A stretch of DNA of 64,000 bases from JAJTFW01 sp046330075 (GTDB lineage: Bacteria; Bacteroidota; Bacteroidia; AKYH767-A; OLB10), in contig JAXLTL010000002.1 of assembly GCA_046330075.1 (NCBI GenBank), positions 248,001 through 312,000 of the forward strand, in the 5' to 3' direction. The notes under the pieces were generated by a model that saw nothing but the letters and a program-made list of their open reading frames with translations, had not been told where the DNA came from and did not search any database. The position numbers and the translations under genes were made by a program. This document shows positions 57,827 through 64,000 of the stretch, one piece after another. Every line of letters begins with the position of its first letter. Positions within the stretch are counted from its first letter, which is position 1.

Positions 57827-60169
57827 TCAATGACGGATCACCAGTTTTTTCACAGCTTCACCGCAGCGCACATAGTACACGCCGGCCGGCCAATCGAAGG
57901 TGGTGAGATTGTAGAATGAACTATATGATTTGCGCTCGATGTTTTGTCCCATGGCATTGAAGATCTCAAGGTCACGTTCCTGCACATCGAACAGCTGAAT
58001 CTGTACCTGTTCACTGGCTGGGTTAGGGTAGAGGCTGATCTGTGCCGGAAGTGAATTGGATATCTCATCAATTCCGACCGTATTATTGTTGGCGGAGAAG
58101 GTAGGACCCTGGATAACGAAGCTTCCGGTGCCGTTGGGAACCCGTGCATACCCCATGTCAGCCAGCTGACCTGTCCAGGAAACCGAATCAACTATCTGCT
58201 CTGCAGTATCCAGCAACATGAGTAGTTCGGCTGTGGAGGAAAGCTTAAAATTGGCATGGTAGGGACCCTGGCTGCTGTCTTCGTCCGCCCAGATAATCAG
58301 ATAATCGTTAGGCTGAATAATGGTGCCTGCGGGAATGGTCCATTTATCGAGATTAACGGGATTGTCAGTCAGGTAAAAACCGCTCAGATCAACAGGGTTT
58401 GCCGATTTGTTGTAGAGCTCAATCCAGTCGTCGAATTCACCAAAATTATCGGCCATCGTACTGACATTGGAAGCCATCACTTCATTGATCACAATGGCGG
58501 TATCGGCTGATCCCATGGGAGCAACAGTGTAGATGAACACGTTGTGTTCAGCGCCTGCAGGCAGATAGCTTACACTTTTTGCAGTGTTGGCAGCGGCCGC
58601 CTGTACATAGTAGCGGACAAAGGTTCCGGCTGTAAATCCGGGAATGGATGCACCATATACACCATCTCCCGCAGATCCATCATCGTGCGCTCCGTCGTCA
58701 AACATTTGAGTTTTACTGAATTTGCCTACTATGTTGTCAGAGTAATACAGTTGCACATTGTCGATGCCTGCAGTTGAAGTAACCGTCGCTTTCACTGCTA
58801 CCTGTTGACCGGCTGCTGGTTGCTGGTATTGAATCCCGGCCGTATAGTACGGTGCATCAGCAATCACAGGTGCTACCTGTTGCATTTCAGTATTGGAGTT
58901 CAGGTAGTTTTTGCGGGTTGTAACAAAGTTGCGGAGGTTCTGCATCTCGGTATTATACTGCGCATACGTATACATTTTCTTCGGATCGTTGGTGACTACT
59001 GAATCGCACAGTGCTCTGTAAGCATTGAACGTGGCGTTAGTCATAGCGGTGTCGAATTCTTCAGCAACGATGGTACGCATGTGCGCCAGATATCGCTGAC
59101 GGAGTGCAGGTACATTCAGCAATTTGTTTAACAGAGGATAGTTGACGTTGGTAGCATTGTAGAATACACCCCAGCTGGTTTGCACGGTTTGCTCCAGCGC
59201 ACTGTTCCCGTCATATTCAATAGGGACGGTGAGACCGGTTTCATCTTCCAGGTGGACATAGTAATCCATCTTCCCTTTCATCACATAGCTATCGTCATCG
59301 GTCCAGGCGATTTCTGAGGCAAGGAACCACAAGGTGCGGTCAATGTCCATGTAATTGGACAGCGTATCTTCCAGCGCGGCAAGTGGTGTATTGTTGAGCT
59401 TATTGCAAACGGTAACGAGGTAATCCCAGGGTTGAGTGCGGGTAGATTCTTTCAGCGTATAGTACTGCTTATAGGTAGATGTATCTGCAGTAAGGTAGTT
59501 CAGCGCCGCTGTACCATCTCCCCAGCCACCCATACCACCACCAGACCCCGGTGGCTTGTCGGCTCTCCACCAGATACCGTTATTGCTCATGAACCATTCT
59601 TTGAAGAAGTCTTTGTTGAGCTGCTGCACATTCGTGTAAAGTCCCCAGTTACCCCCGTTCAGGTAAAGCTTGATGAAGCTTGATTTCGCAGTCGGTATGT
59701 GCCGGCGTATCATCGTCGTGTAAAATACTTCCCGCATCATACTCGGGTCAGAGGCCGCATTGTTCAGCTTAATAGTGCTGTATCCATCATAGTCTGCACC
59801 GGCTTTCCAGTAATCGAGTTCAATCTTGAATGATTTTTTCTGCGAAGAACCGGTTTGCTGATAGCTGGTGTTTCCTCTGAAACGAACCCCAACACTATCC
59901 CAACTGGTTCCATCTATGGTAAGGGTGGCCGGTATGTTGGTTTTGGATGTATAGTTATTGGTAAGGGTTGTCCAGAAGTTGGCATTCGGAAAGGTGAGGT
60001 CGATGCGGCGAACAAGCGTCTGATCATAGAGACTGGTATGTGGCTGGGTACCGAGCATGAGTTGCCGTCCATCGGGAGTGATGTAGTATTCCCAGGGTAG
60101 CGATTGCGCACCGGAAAGAGCAGTAACGGCACTCAGGACCAGTGTTAAGAGTGTTTTTCTATTGTTCAT
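57827..60169 (-). CDS. T9SS-secreted CotH-family kinase with lamin-tail domain
   Basis: A 780-aa protein with signal peptide MNNRKTLLTLVLSAVTALSGAQ. Residues ~80-420 match CotH-type kinases (VRFRGNTSYQQTGSSQKKSFKIELD, YKLNNAASDPSMMREVFYTTMIRR, KLYLNGGNWGLYTNVQQLNKDF, EIAWTDDDSYVMKGKMDYYVHLED). A beta domain and a lamin-tail domain (VINEVMASNVSTMADNFGEFDDWIELYNKSANPVDLSGFYLTDN) follow, then a T9SS type A sorting domain (SLYPNPASEQVQIQLF...AGVYYVRCGEAVKKLVIRH). CotH proteins phosphorylate proteins outside the cell in spore coats and eukaryotic parasites. The start at 60169 follows a -7 element; upstream frames are rejected. CotH genes often neighbour VTC/DUF4956 genes, as here. Confidence 0.88.
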   Translation of the reverse strand: MNNRKTLLTLVLSAVTALSGAQSLPWEYYITPDGRQLMLGTQPHTSLYDQTLVRRIDLTFPNANFWTTLTNNYTSKTNIPATLTIDGTSWDSVGVRFRGNTSYQQTGSSQKKSFKIELDYWKAGADYDGYSTIKLNNAASDPSMMREVFYTTMIRRHIPTAKSSFIKLYLNGGNWGLYTNVQQLNKDFFKEWFMSNNGIWWRADKPPGSGGGMGGWGDGTAALNYLTADTSTYKQYYTLKESTRTQPWDYLVTVCNKLNNTPLAALEDTLSNYMDIDRTLWFLASEIAWTDDDSYVMKGKMDYYVHLEDETGLTVPIEYDGNSALEQTVQTSWGVFYNATNVNYPLLNKLLNVPALRQRYLAHMRTIVAEEFDTAMTNATFNAYRALCDSVVTNDPKKMYTYAQYNTEMQNLRNFVTTRKNYLNSNTEMQQVAPVIADAPYYTAGIQYQQPAAGQQVAVKATVTSTAGIDNVQLYYSDNIVGKFSKTQMFDDGAHDDGSAGDGVYGASIPGFTAGTFVRYYVQAAAANTAKSVSYLPAGAEHNVFIYTVAPMGSADTAIVINEVMASNVSTMADNFGEFDDWIELYNKSANPVDLSGFYLTDNPVNLDKWTIPAGTIIQPNDYLIIWADEDSSQGPYHANFKLSSTAELLMLLDTAEQIVDSVSWTGQLADMGYARVPNGTGSFVIQGPTFSANNNTVGIDEISNSLPAQISLYPNPASEQVQIQLFDVQERDLEIFNAMGQNIERKSYSSFYNLTTFDWPAGVYYVRCGEAVKKLVIRH

Positions 60170-60205
60170 ATTGATTTGGAATTCGGCTTTCAGAGATTGA
60201 TGAAT

Positions 60206-60213
60206 CAAAAGTA
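60206..60213 (-). promoter_or_regulatory. -7 promoter element of the CotH gene (TACTTTTG)
   Basis: An exact TAnnTTTG match on the minus strand, 36 bp upstream of the ATG at 60169. Confidence 0.5.
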
Positions 60214-60314
60214 GCCCCTTTCCGCAGGATATTAAATTAATGTTATCAAAAGTAGATCAACCTCCTGAAAGTATCGATTTTCGGAGGATTGGCTTACAAT
60301 GGTATGACGAAAGA

Positions 60315-61109
60315 TCAGACCGCTACCGGTGCTTTGATGGCCGGCCAGGGGTCATAATCAGCGATAGAAATGTCTTCATAGGTAAAGTCGAAGACATTCT
60401 TGATCGCAGGATTCAGATGCAATACCGGCAGTGGCCGTGGTTCCCTGCTGAGCTGAAGTTGCACCTGTTCCATGTGATTGCTGTAGATATGCACATCACC
60501 AAAGGTGTGGACAAAATCACCGGGCTGCAGATCACAAACTTGCGCAATCATATGGGTGAGCAGCGCATAAGAAGCGATGTTAAAAGGAACGCCCAGGAAA
60601 ACATCTGCGCTGCGCTGGTATAGCTGACAGCTGAGTTTTCCTTCTGCTACATAAAACTGAAAAAGGAGGTGGCAGGGCGGTAGCGCCATATTGGGGATTT
60701 CACCAACATTCCAGGCGCTGACAATGAGACGGCGTGAATCGGGGTTTTTTCTGATCTGGTCAATAAGCTGAGTGATCTGGTCTATATGTCCTCCTCCGGG
60801 TGTCGGCCATGAACGCCACTGTTTCCCATACACCGGTCCGAGATTCCCATCGGCATCCGCCCATTCGTCCCAGATGGAAACCCCGTTATCTTTAAGGTAT
60901 TTGATATTGGTTTCGCCCTTCAGGAACCAGAGCAATTCATGAAATATAGATTTGGTATGCAGCTTTTTGGTGGTAAGCAGGGGAAATCCGTCGGAAAGCC
61001 GGCAACGAAACTGATAACCGAAACAGCTGATGGTACCCGTTCCTGTGCGGTCTTCTTTCTTCACACCGTTTTCGAGTACGTGACGGAGCAAATCCTGGTA
61101 TTGTTTCAT
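60315..61109 (-). CDS. thyA: Thymidylate synthase
   Basis: A 264-aa protein, exactly the length of the E. coli enzyme. It methylates dUMP to dTMP using methylenetetrahydrofolate, which leaves dihydrofolate for FolA. The active-site Cys lies in MALPPCHLLFQFYV; also visible are the RTGTGT phosphate site, QWRSWPT, LYQRSADVFLGVPFNIASYALL and DVHIYSNHMEQVQLQLSR. The start at 61109 (MKQYQDLLRHVL) is chosen because a -7 element overlaps the longer frame. Confidence 0.97.
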   Translation of the reverse strand: MKQYQDLLRHVLENGVKKEDRTGTGTISCFGYQFRCRLSDGFPLLTTKKLHTKSIFHELLWFLKGETNIKYLKDNGVSIWDEWADADGNLGPVYGKQWRSWPTPGGGHIDQITQLIDQIRKNPDSRRLIVSAWNVGEIPNMALPPCHLLFQFYVAEGKLSCQLYQRSADVFLGVPFNIASYALLTHMIAQVCDLQPGDFVHTFGDVHIYSNHMEQVQLQLSREPRPLPVLHLNPAIKNVFDFTYEDISIADYDPWPAIKAPVAV

Positions 61110-61122
61110 GGCCGTTTTTTTG

Positions 61123-61130
61123 CAAAAGTA
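61123..61130 (-). promoter_or_regulatory. -7 promoter element of thyA (TACTTTTG)
   Basis: An exact TAnnTTTG match 13 bp upstream of the thyA ATG. Confidence 0.55.
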
Positions 61131-61205
61131 GACAGGCAAACGGAAATCCGGATCAGAAATTCTGATGAATAATCAAGATAAAAGAAGCCGTTTGTTAATA
61201 TTTGG

Positions 61206-61236
61206 TTTGTTTTTTGGTAATGGAGAGGTAGTTTCG
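61206..61236 (+). promoter_or_regulatory. Promoter of a small lipoprotein gene
   Basis: TTTG (61206-61209), 19 bp, TAGTTTCG (61229-61236), 10 bp before the ATG. Confidence 0.5.
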
Positions 61237-61246
61237 TACCACCGTC

Positions 61247-61651
61247 ATGAAAAAGCTTATTTATCTGGGATTAGTAGCCCTTACAGTGTTTTCTTCCTGC
61301 GCCGAAGAAGACACCGCTGACCCTTCCGTTGATCCCCGCGAGAAGTTCCTCGGCAAATGGAAATGCACCGAAACCAGTGGCGCAGTGACCACATTCGATA
61401 TCTATATCACTTCATATGGTGAAAGTGACTCCATCCGCATTTCAAATTTTGCCAATTACCTGAACAGTGCTGTTGCACTCGGACTTGTAGATGGGAATTC
61501 GGTAACCATTCCTCATCAGACCATTGGCGTTACCAGTATTGAAGTGGAGGGAAATGGTACTTATTCCAATCAGGGCGGGAATGAAAAAATCAATCTGGTG
61601 TACATCCACGACGGCAACAATGCTACGGCGGTATGTGTGCGGACGAATTGA
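61247..61651 (+). CDS. Small lipoprotein of unknown function
   Basis: A 134-aa protein with a lipoprotein signal (MKKLIYLGLVALTVFSSCAEED, Cys18). The mature part starts FLGKWKCTETSG, then short strands (FDIYITSYGESDSIRISNF, VTIPHQTIGVTSIEVEGNGTYSNQGGN, INLVYIHDG), suggesting a lipocalin-like or small beta-barrel fold common among Bacteroidota lipoproteins. No specific family is recognised. Monocistronic, convergent with the CorC-family gene with 37 bp between the stops. Confidence 0.75.
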   Translation: MKKLIYLGLVALTVFSSCAEEDTADPSVDPREKFLGKWKCTETSGAVTTFDIYITSYGESDSIRISNFANYLNSAVALGLVDGNSVTIPHQTIGVTSIEVEGNGTYSNQGGNEKINLVYIHDGNNATAVCVRTN

Positions 61652-61688
61652 AAACTGTAAACGAATACTGAATCTTTTCAGCGAAACC

Positions 61689-63002
61689 TTATTCTTCTTC
61701 GGTCACCTGCTCCGGATTTAAAACGGTCATGCGAACAGTATCAACGCTATGCTTAAAACGTTTGATAATCATAAACTCATAACCACCAAATTCTTTCTTT
61801 TCATTCACAGCCGGAATGCGTCCGTAAATATTGTTGAGGAGTCCGGATACGGTATCGTAGCTGGGACTCTCCGGCAGGGTAATCGGTAACAGATCGTTGA
61901 CATCACCAATCGACGCCATCGCATTCACCACGAATTCGGTTTCGCTCTTCTTCTCTACCGGTGGCTTTTCATCATCGTACTCATCCTGAATTTCTCCAAC
62001 GAGTTCTTCAATGATATCTTCCATCGTCACGATGCCGGCGGTTCCGCCAAATTCATTGGTCACAATGGCCATCTGAATATGCTGGGTCTGGAATTCGCGC
62101 AGCAGGTCGTTGATGCGTTTGTTGAGCGGAATAAAATAGGCTGGACGAATCAGGTCGTTCACCCCTTTGAAATTTTTCTCGTGGAGGGCTTTGATGAGGT
62201 CCTTGGTATAGATCACGCCGATCACATTGTCGAGCGAATCCTGGTACACCGGCATCCGCGAATAGCCTTCGTCGATGACTTTCTGTACCACTTCTTCCCT
62301 CGTTGATTCTACATCGATGGCAGAGATCTTCGTGCGCGGAATTAAAATCTGCCGCACTACACGATCATCAAACTCAAAAACGTTCTGTATCAGTTCGTGC
62401 TCGGAGGGTTTGATGGCACCACCTTCTTCCGACTCGGTGAGCAGCATACGGATCTCCTCTTCGCTGTGAATTTCGTTATGATCAGCACTGTGGAGACCGA
62501 AGAGACGGAGAATAGTGGTAGATAATCCGTTCAGGATCCAGATAAAAGGGCGCAGTACCGTGTAGAAAATCCGCAACGGAACCGCAACGATCATGGTATA
62601 GGTAAGCGGATTACGGATGGCTGCTGTTTTCGGCACCTGTTCGCCAAGTACAATGTGCAGCACCGTAATCAGACAGAAAGCGATGATGATGGAAATCTGA
62701 TGCAGGTTATCTTCCGGCATTGTAACATGGAAGAAATCGGTGAAACTGCGTACCAGCTTGGCAACAACGGGTTCTCCGATCCATCCCAGCGCCAGACTTG
62801 CCAGCGTAATGCCCAGCTGACAGGCACTCAGATACCCGTCCAGCCGATCCAGAATATGCTGCGAAGTACGGGCCACGGGATTTCCCTGATTAGCTTTTAT
62901 ATCAATTTGGGAATGGCGGACCTTAACAAGCGCGAATTCGGCAGCCACGAAAAATCCATTCAGAAAAACCAATAAGGCGGTCAGTAATATATCAGCGATC
63001 AT
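61689..63002 (-). CDS. CorC/HlyC-family transporter-associated protein (DUF21-CBS)
   Basis: A 437-aa membrane protein. The N-terminal DUF21 domain has three to four helices (ILLTALLVFLNGFFVAAEFALVKVR, LGITLASLALGWIGEPVVAKL, IIIAFCLITVLHIVLGEQVPK); a CBS pair follows at ~215-335 (ILIPRTKISAIDVES, GYSRMPVYQDSLDNVIGVIYTKDL, GTAGIVTMEDIIEELVGEI) and the C-terminal CorC_HlyC domain covers ~350-430. Related proteins support Mg2+ or Co2+ homeostasis; one Bacteroidota relative is the gliding protein GldE, which it resembles in layout. Has its own -7 element. Confidence 0.9.
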   Translation of the reverse strand: MIADILLTALLVFLNGFFVAAEFALVKVRHSQIDIKANQGNPVARTSQHILDRLDGYLSACQLGITLASLALGWIGEPVVAKLVRSFTDFFHVTMPEDNLHQISIIIAFCLITVLHIVLGEQVPKTAAIRNPLTYTMIVAVPLRIFYTVLRPFIWILNGLSTTILRLFGLHSADHNEIHSEEEIRMLLTESEEGGAIKPSEHELIQNVFEFDDRVVRQILIPRTKISAIDVESTREEVVQKVIDEGYSRMPVYQDSLDNVIGVIYTKDLIKALHEKNFKGVNDLIRPAYFIPLNKRINDLLREFQTQHIQMAIVTNEFGGTAGIVTMEDIIEELVGEIQDEYDDEKPPVEKKSETEFVVNAMASIGDVNDLLPITLPESPSYDTVSGLLNNIYGRIPAVNEKKEFGGYEFMIIKRFKHSVDTVRMTVLNPEQVTEEE

Positions 63003-63024
63003 TTAGGGGGATAATAGTCCGGTA

Positions 63025-63032
63025 CAAAGATA
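63025..63032 (-). promoter_or_regulatory. -7 promoter element (TATCTTTG)
   Basis: An exact TAnnTTTG match on the minus strand, 22 bp before the CorC-family ATG. Confidence 0.5.
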
Positions 63033-63088
63033 GAATTCTGCAGGCAGACTCACCCCCGGTCTTCTAAAAGTAATTAACAACGAGTGGA

Positions 63089-63421
63089 TTACCGCAGTTT
63101 TTCGTTGTCGCGGTGGCGGTTTTGGTCGCGTTGGGTTTTCTTTTCGAGGTTTTTACGCAGGGCTTCTTCCAGGTTCACACCCGTTTGGTTGGCCAGACAA
63201 ATCAGCACGAACAATACATCGGCCATTTCATCGCCGAGGGTATCGCCGCTTTCCCCGCTCTTGAACGACTGTTCACCGTACTTCCGGGCGATGATCCGCG
63301 CCAGTTCGCCAACTTCTTCTGTTAACAAAGCCATATTGGTGAGTTCGCTGAAATAACGAACGCCAATCGTTTTGATCCATTGATCAACGGTATCCTGTGC
63401 TTCCTGAATGTGCATGGTCAA
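63089..63421 (-). CDS. MazG-like nucleotide pyrophosphohydrolase
   Basis: A 110-aa all-helical protein of the MazG/iMazG superfamily, which hydrolyses (d)NTPs to monophosphates and pyrophosphate, often clearing aberrant nucleotides. The metal-binding Glu/Asp residues are in LLTEEVGELARIIARKYGEQ and LGDEMADVLFVLICLANQTGVNLEEAL. A Lys/Arg-rich tail (KKTQRDQNRHRDNEKLR) follows the fold. The start overlaps the dtd stop by 4 bp, so the pair is translationally coupled. Confidence 0.9.
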   Translation of the reverse strand: MTMHIQEAQDTVDQWIKTIGVRYFSELTNMALLTEEVGELARIIARKYGEQSFKSGESGDTLGDEMADVLFVLICLANQTGVNLEEALRKNLEKKTQRDQNRHRDNEKLR

Positions 63422-63870
63422 AGTTCGGTTTTTGAATCCATAATAATGGTAACGGGTCCGTCGTTGATGAGTTCCACCTGCATATCGGCCCCGAATTCAC
63501 CGGTGGTGATTTTCTTGCCAAGTGTCGTTTCCAAGGTACGGATGAAAAGTTCATACAGCGGAATCGCCTGTTCCGGTCGAGCCGCACGGATATAGGAGGG
63601 ACGGTTTCCTTTCTTCGTGAGCGCATGCAGGGTAAACTGACTGATGAGCAAAATATCACCGCCGGTTTCCTGAATAGAGCGATTCATCTTACCCTCCTCA
63701 TCGGCGAAGATCCGAAGCTGCACAATTTTTTTACAAAGTGGCTCTATCTCCGCTTCCGTATCTTCCGTTTCGATACCCAGCAAAATCATCATTCCGCCGC
63801 CACATGACCGCAATTCCTTTTTATCAATCAATACCGACGCCTTCGACGTACGTTGAATAACGATGCGCAT
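63418..63870 (-). CDS. dtd: D-aminoacyl-tRNA deacylase
   Basis: A 150-aa cytoplasmic enzyme that removes D-amino acids (and glycine mischarged on tRNA-Ala) from tRNA. Signature motifs: IVIQRTSKASVLID at the N-terminus, ILLISQFTLHA (SQFTL) and the C-terminal NDGPVTIIMDSK (NxGPVT), where the Gly-Pro pair of the chirality check is intact. Normal length. First gene of a two-gene unit with the MazG-like protein. Confidence 0.97.
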   Translation of the reverse strand: MRIVIQRTSKASVLIDKKELRSCGGGMMILLGIETEDTEAEIEPLCKKIVQLRIFADEEGKMNRSIQETGGDILLISQFTLHALTKKGNRPSYIRAARPEQAIPLYELFIRTLETTLGKKITTGEFGADMQVELINDGPVTIIMDSKTEL

Positions 63871-63886
63871 AATTTTTTCTCTTCAG

Positions 63887-63894
63887 CAAATATA
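63887..63894 (-). promoter_or_regulatory. -7 promoter element of dtd (TATATTTG)
   Basis: An exact TAnnTTTG match 16 bp upstream of the dtd ATG. Confidence 0.55.
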
Positions 63895-63908
63895 GGAAGG
63901 GTTATAAT

Positions 63909-64000
63909 AGCGCTTGCGCCCTGAGCGTTGCCTCAGGGTTACAGAGTTTCAGAGTCGCAAAGTTACAGAGTTACGAAGTTGCTTAGTTACGAAGTTTCTA
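63909..64000. repeat. Extragenic repeat and AGTTAC-type simple repeats at the window end
   Basis: 63909-63941 (AGCGCTTGCGCCCTGAGCG...) is a second copy of the element at 18792-18824 with three mismatches; here the GCCCTGAGCGTTGCCTCAGGG part forms a palindrome. It is followed by irregular AGTTACAGAGTT/AGTTACGAAGTT repeats that run off the right edge. Confidence 0.75.

Noticed and set aside
61109..61139. Longer N-terminus for ThyA
   Set aside because: The extension overlaps a perfect -7 element, and the shorter form has the normal 264-aa length.

Overview
The window looks like a chromosomal segment of a Bacteroidota bacterium, most likely an uncultivated or little-studied relative of Chitinophagales or Sphingobacteriales. 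Four things point there: many exported proteins end in type IX secretion (T9SS) sorting domains; promoters show the phylum-specific -7 element TAnnTTTG; atpD-atpC stand apart from the rest of the ATP synthase genes; and several domains are typical of the phylum (DUF4290, DUF4956, DUF5522, gliding-motility type C-termini). No phage, integrase, insertion sequence, rRNA or CRISPR array is visible. One tRNA is present.

Layout. 1-9.6 kb is housekeeping: the 5' end of a probable cytidine deaminase, an S41 peptidase, a GNAT acetyltransferase, dnaJ-grpE, a thioredoxin-like lipid-side protein, murA with its DUF4290 partner, and a uvrD/pcrA helicase. 9.7-20.6 kb is extracellular: a BNR beta-propeller protein, a secreted lysyl-oxidase-like amine oxidase with dockerin-like repeats, a compact overlapping operon (thioredoxin-like, ApbE, DUF4266, DUF3570) and a T9SS cargo. 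21-25.7 kb holds hutU, DUF5522, a DUF3332 lipoprotein, a PLP enzyme and a LysM glucosaminidase. 26-36.3 kb is a tandem array of three giant (~1130 aa) secreted repeat proteins, the middle one broken by two in-frame stops. 36.4-44 kb holds a YitT transporter-like protein, a T9SS cargo and a 1729-aa adhesin-like protein with an internal 633-bp duplication. 44.3-54.7 kb returns to core functions (atpDC, ribF, an LRR protein, an oligopeptide ABC permease, an H1-like/SWIB protein, a flavin reductase, tRNA-Leu, tig-clpP-clpX). 54.7-61.1 kb contains a VTC polyphosphate polymerase/DUF4956/DUF2490 operon, folA, a secreted CotH kinase and thyA. The end holds a small lipoprotein, a CorC/HlyC family protein, mazG-like and dtd.

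How the genes fit together. About nine large genes encode T9SS or otherwise exported surface proteins, so the segment is rich in cell-surface and matrix functions. The best candidates for little-described biology are: the bacterial lysyl oxidase; the trx-apbE-DUF4266-DUF3570 operon, which combines a small Cys-tailed lipoprotein with an ApbE that lacks a signal peptide; and the CotH/VTC/DUF4956 neighbourhood. Intergenic regions carry several families of palindromic repeats, including a two-palindrome composite element found in both orientations.
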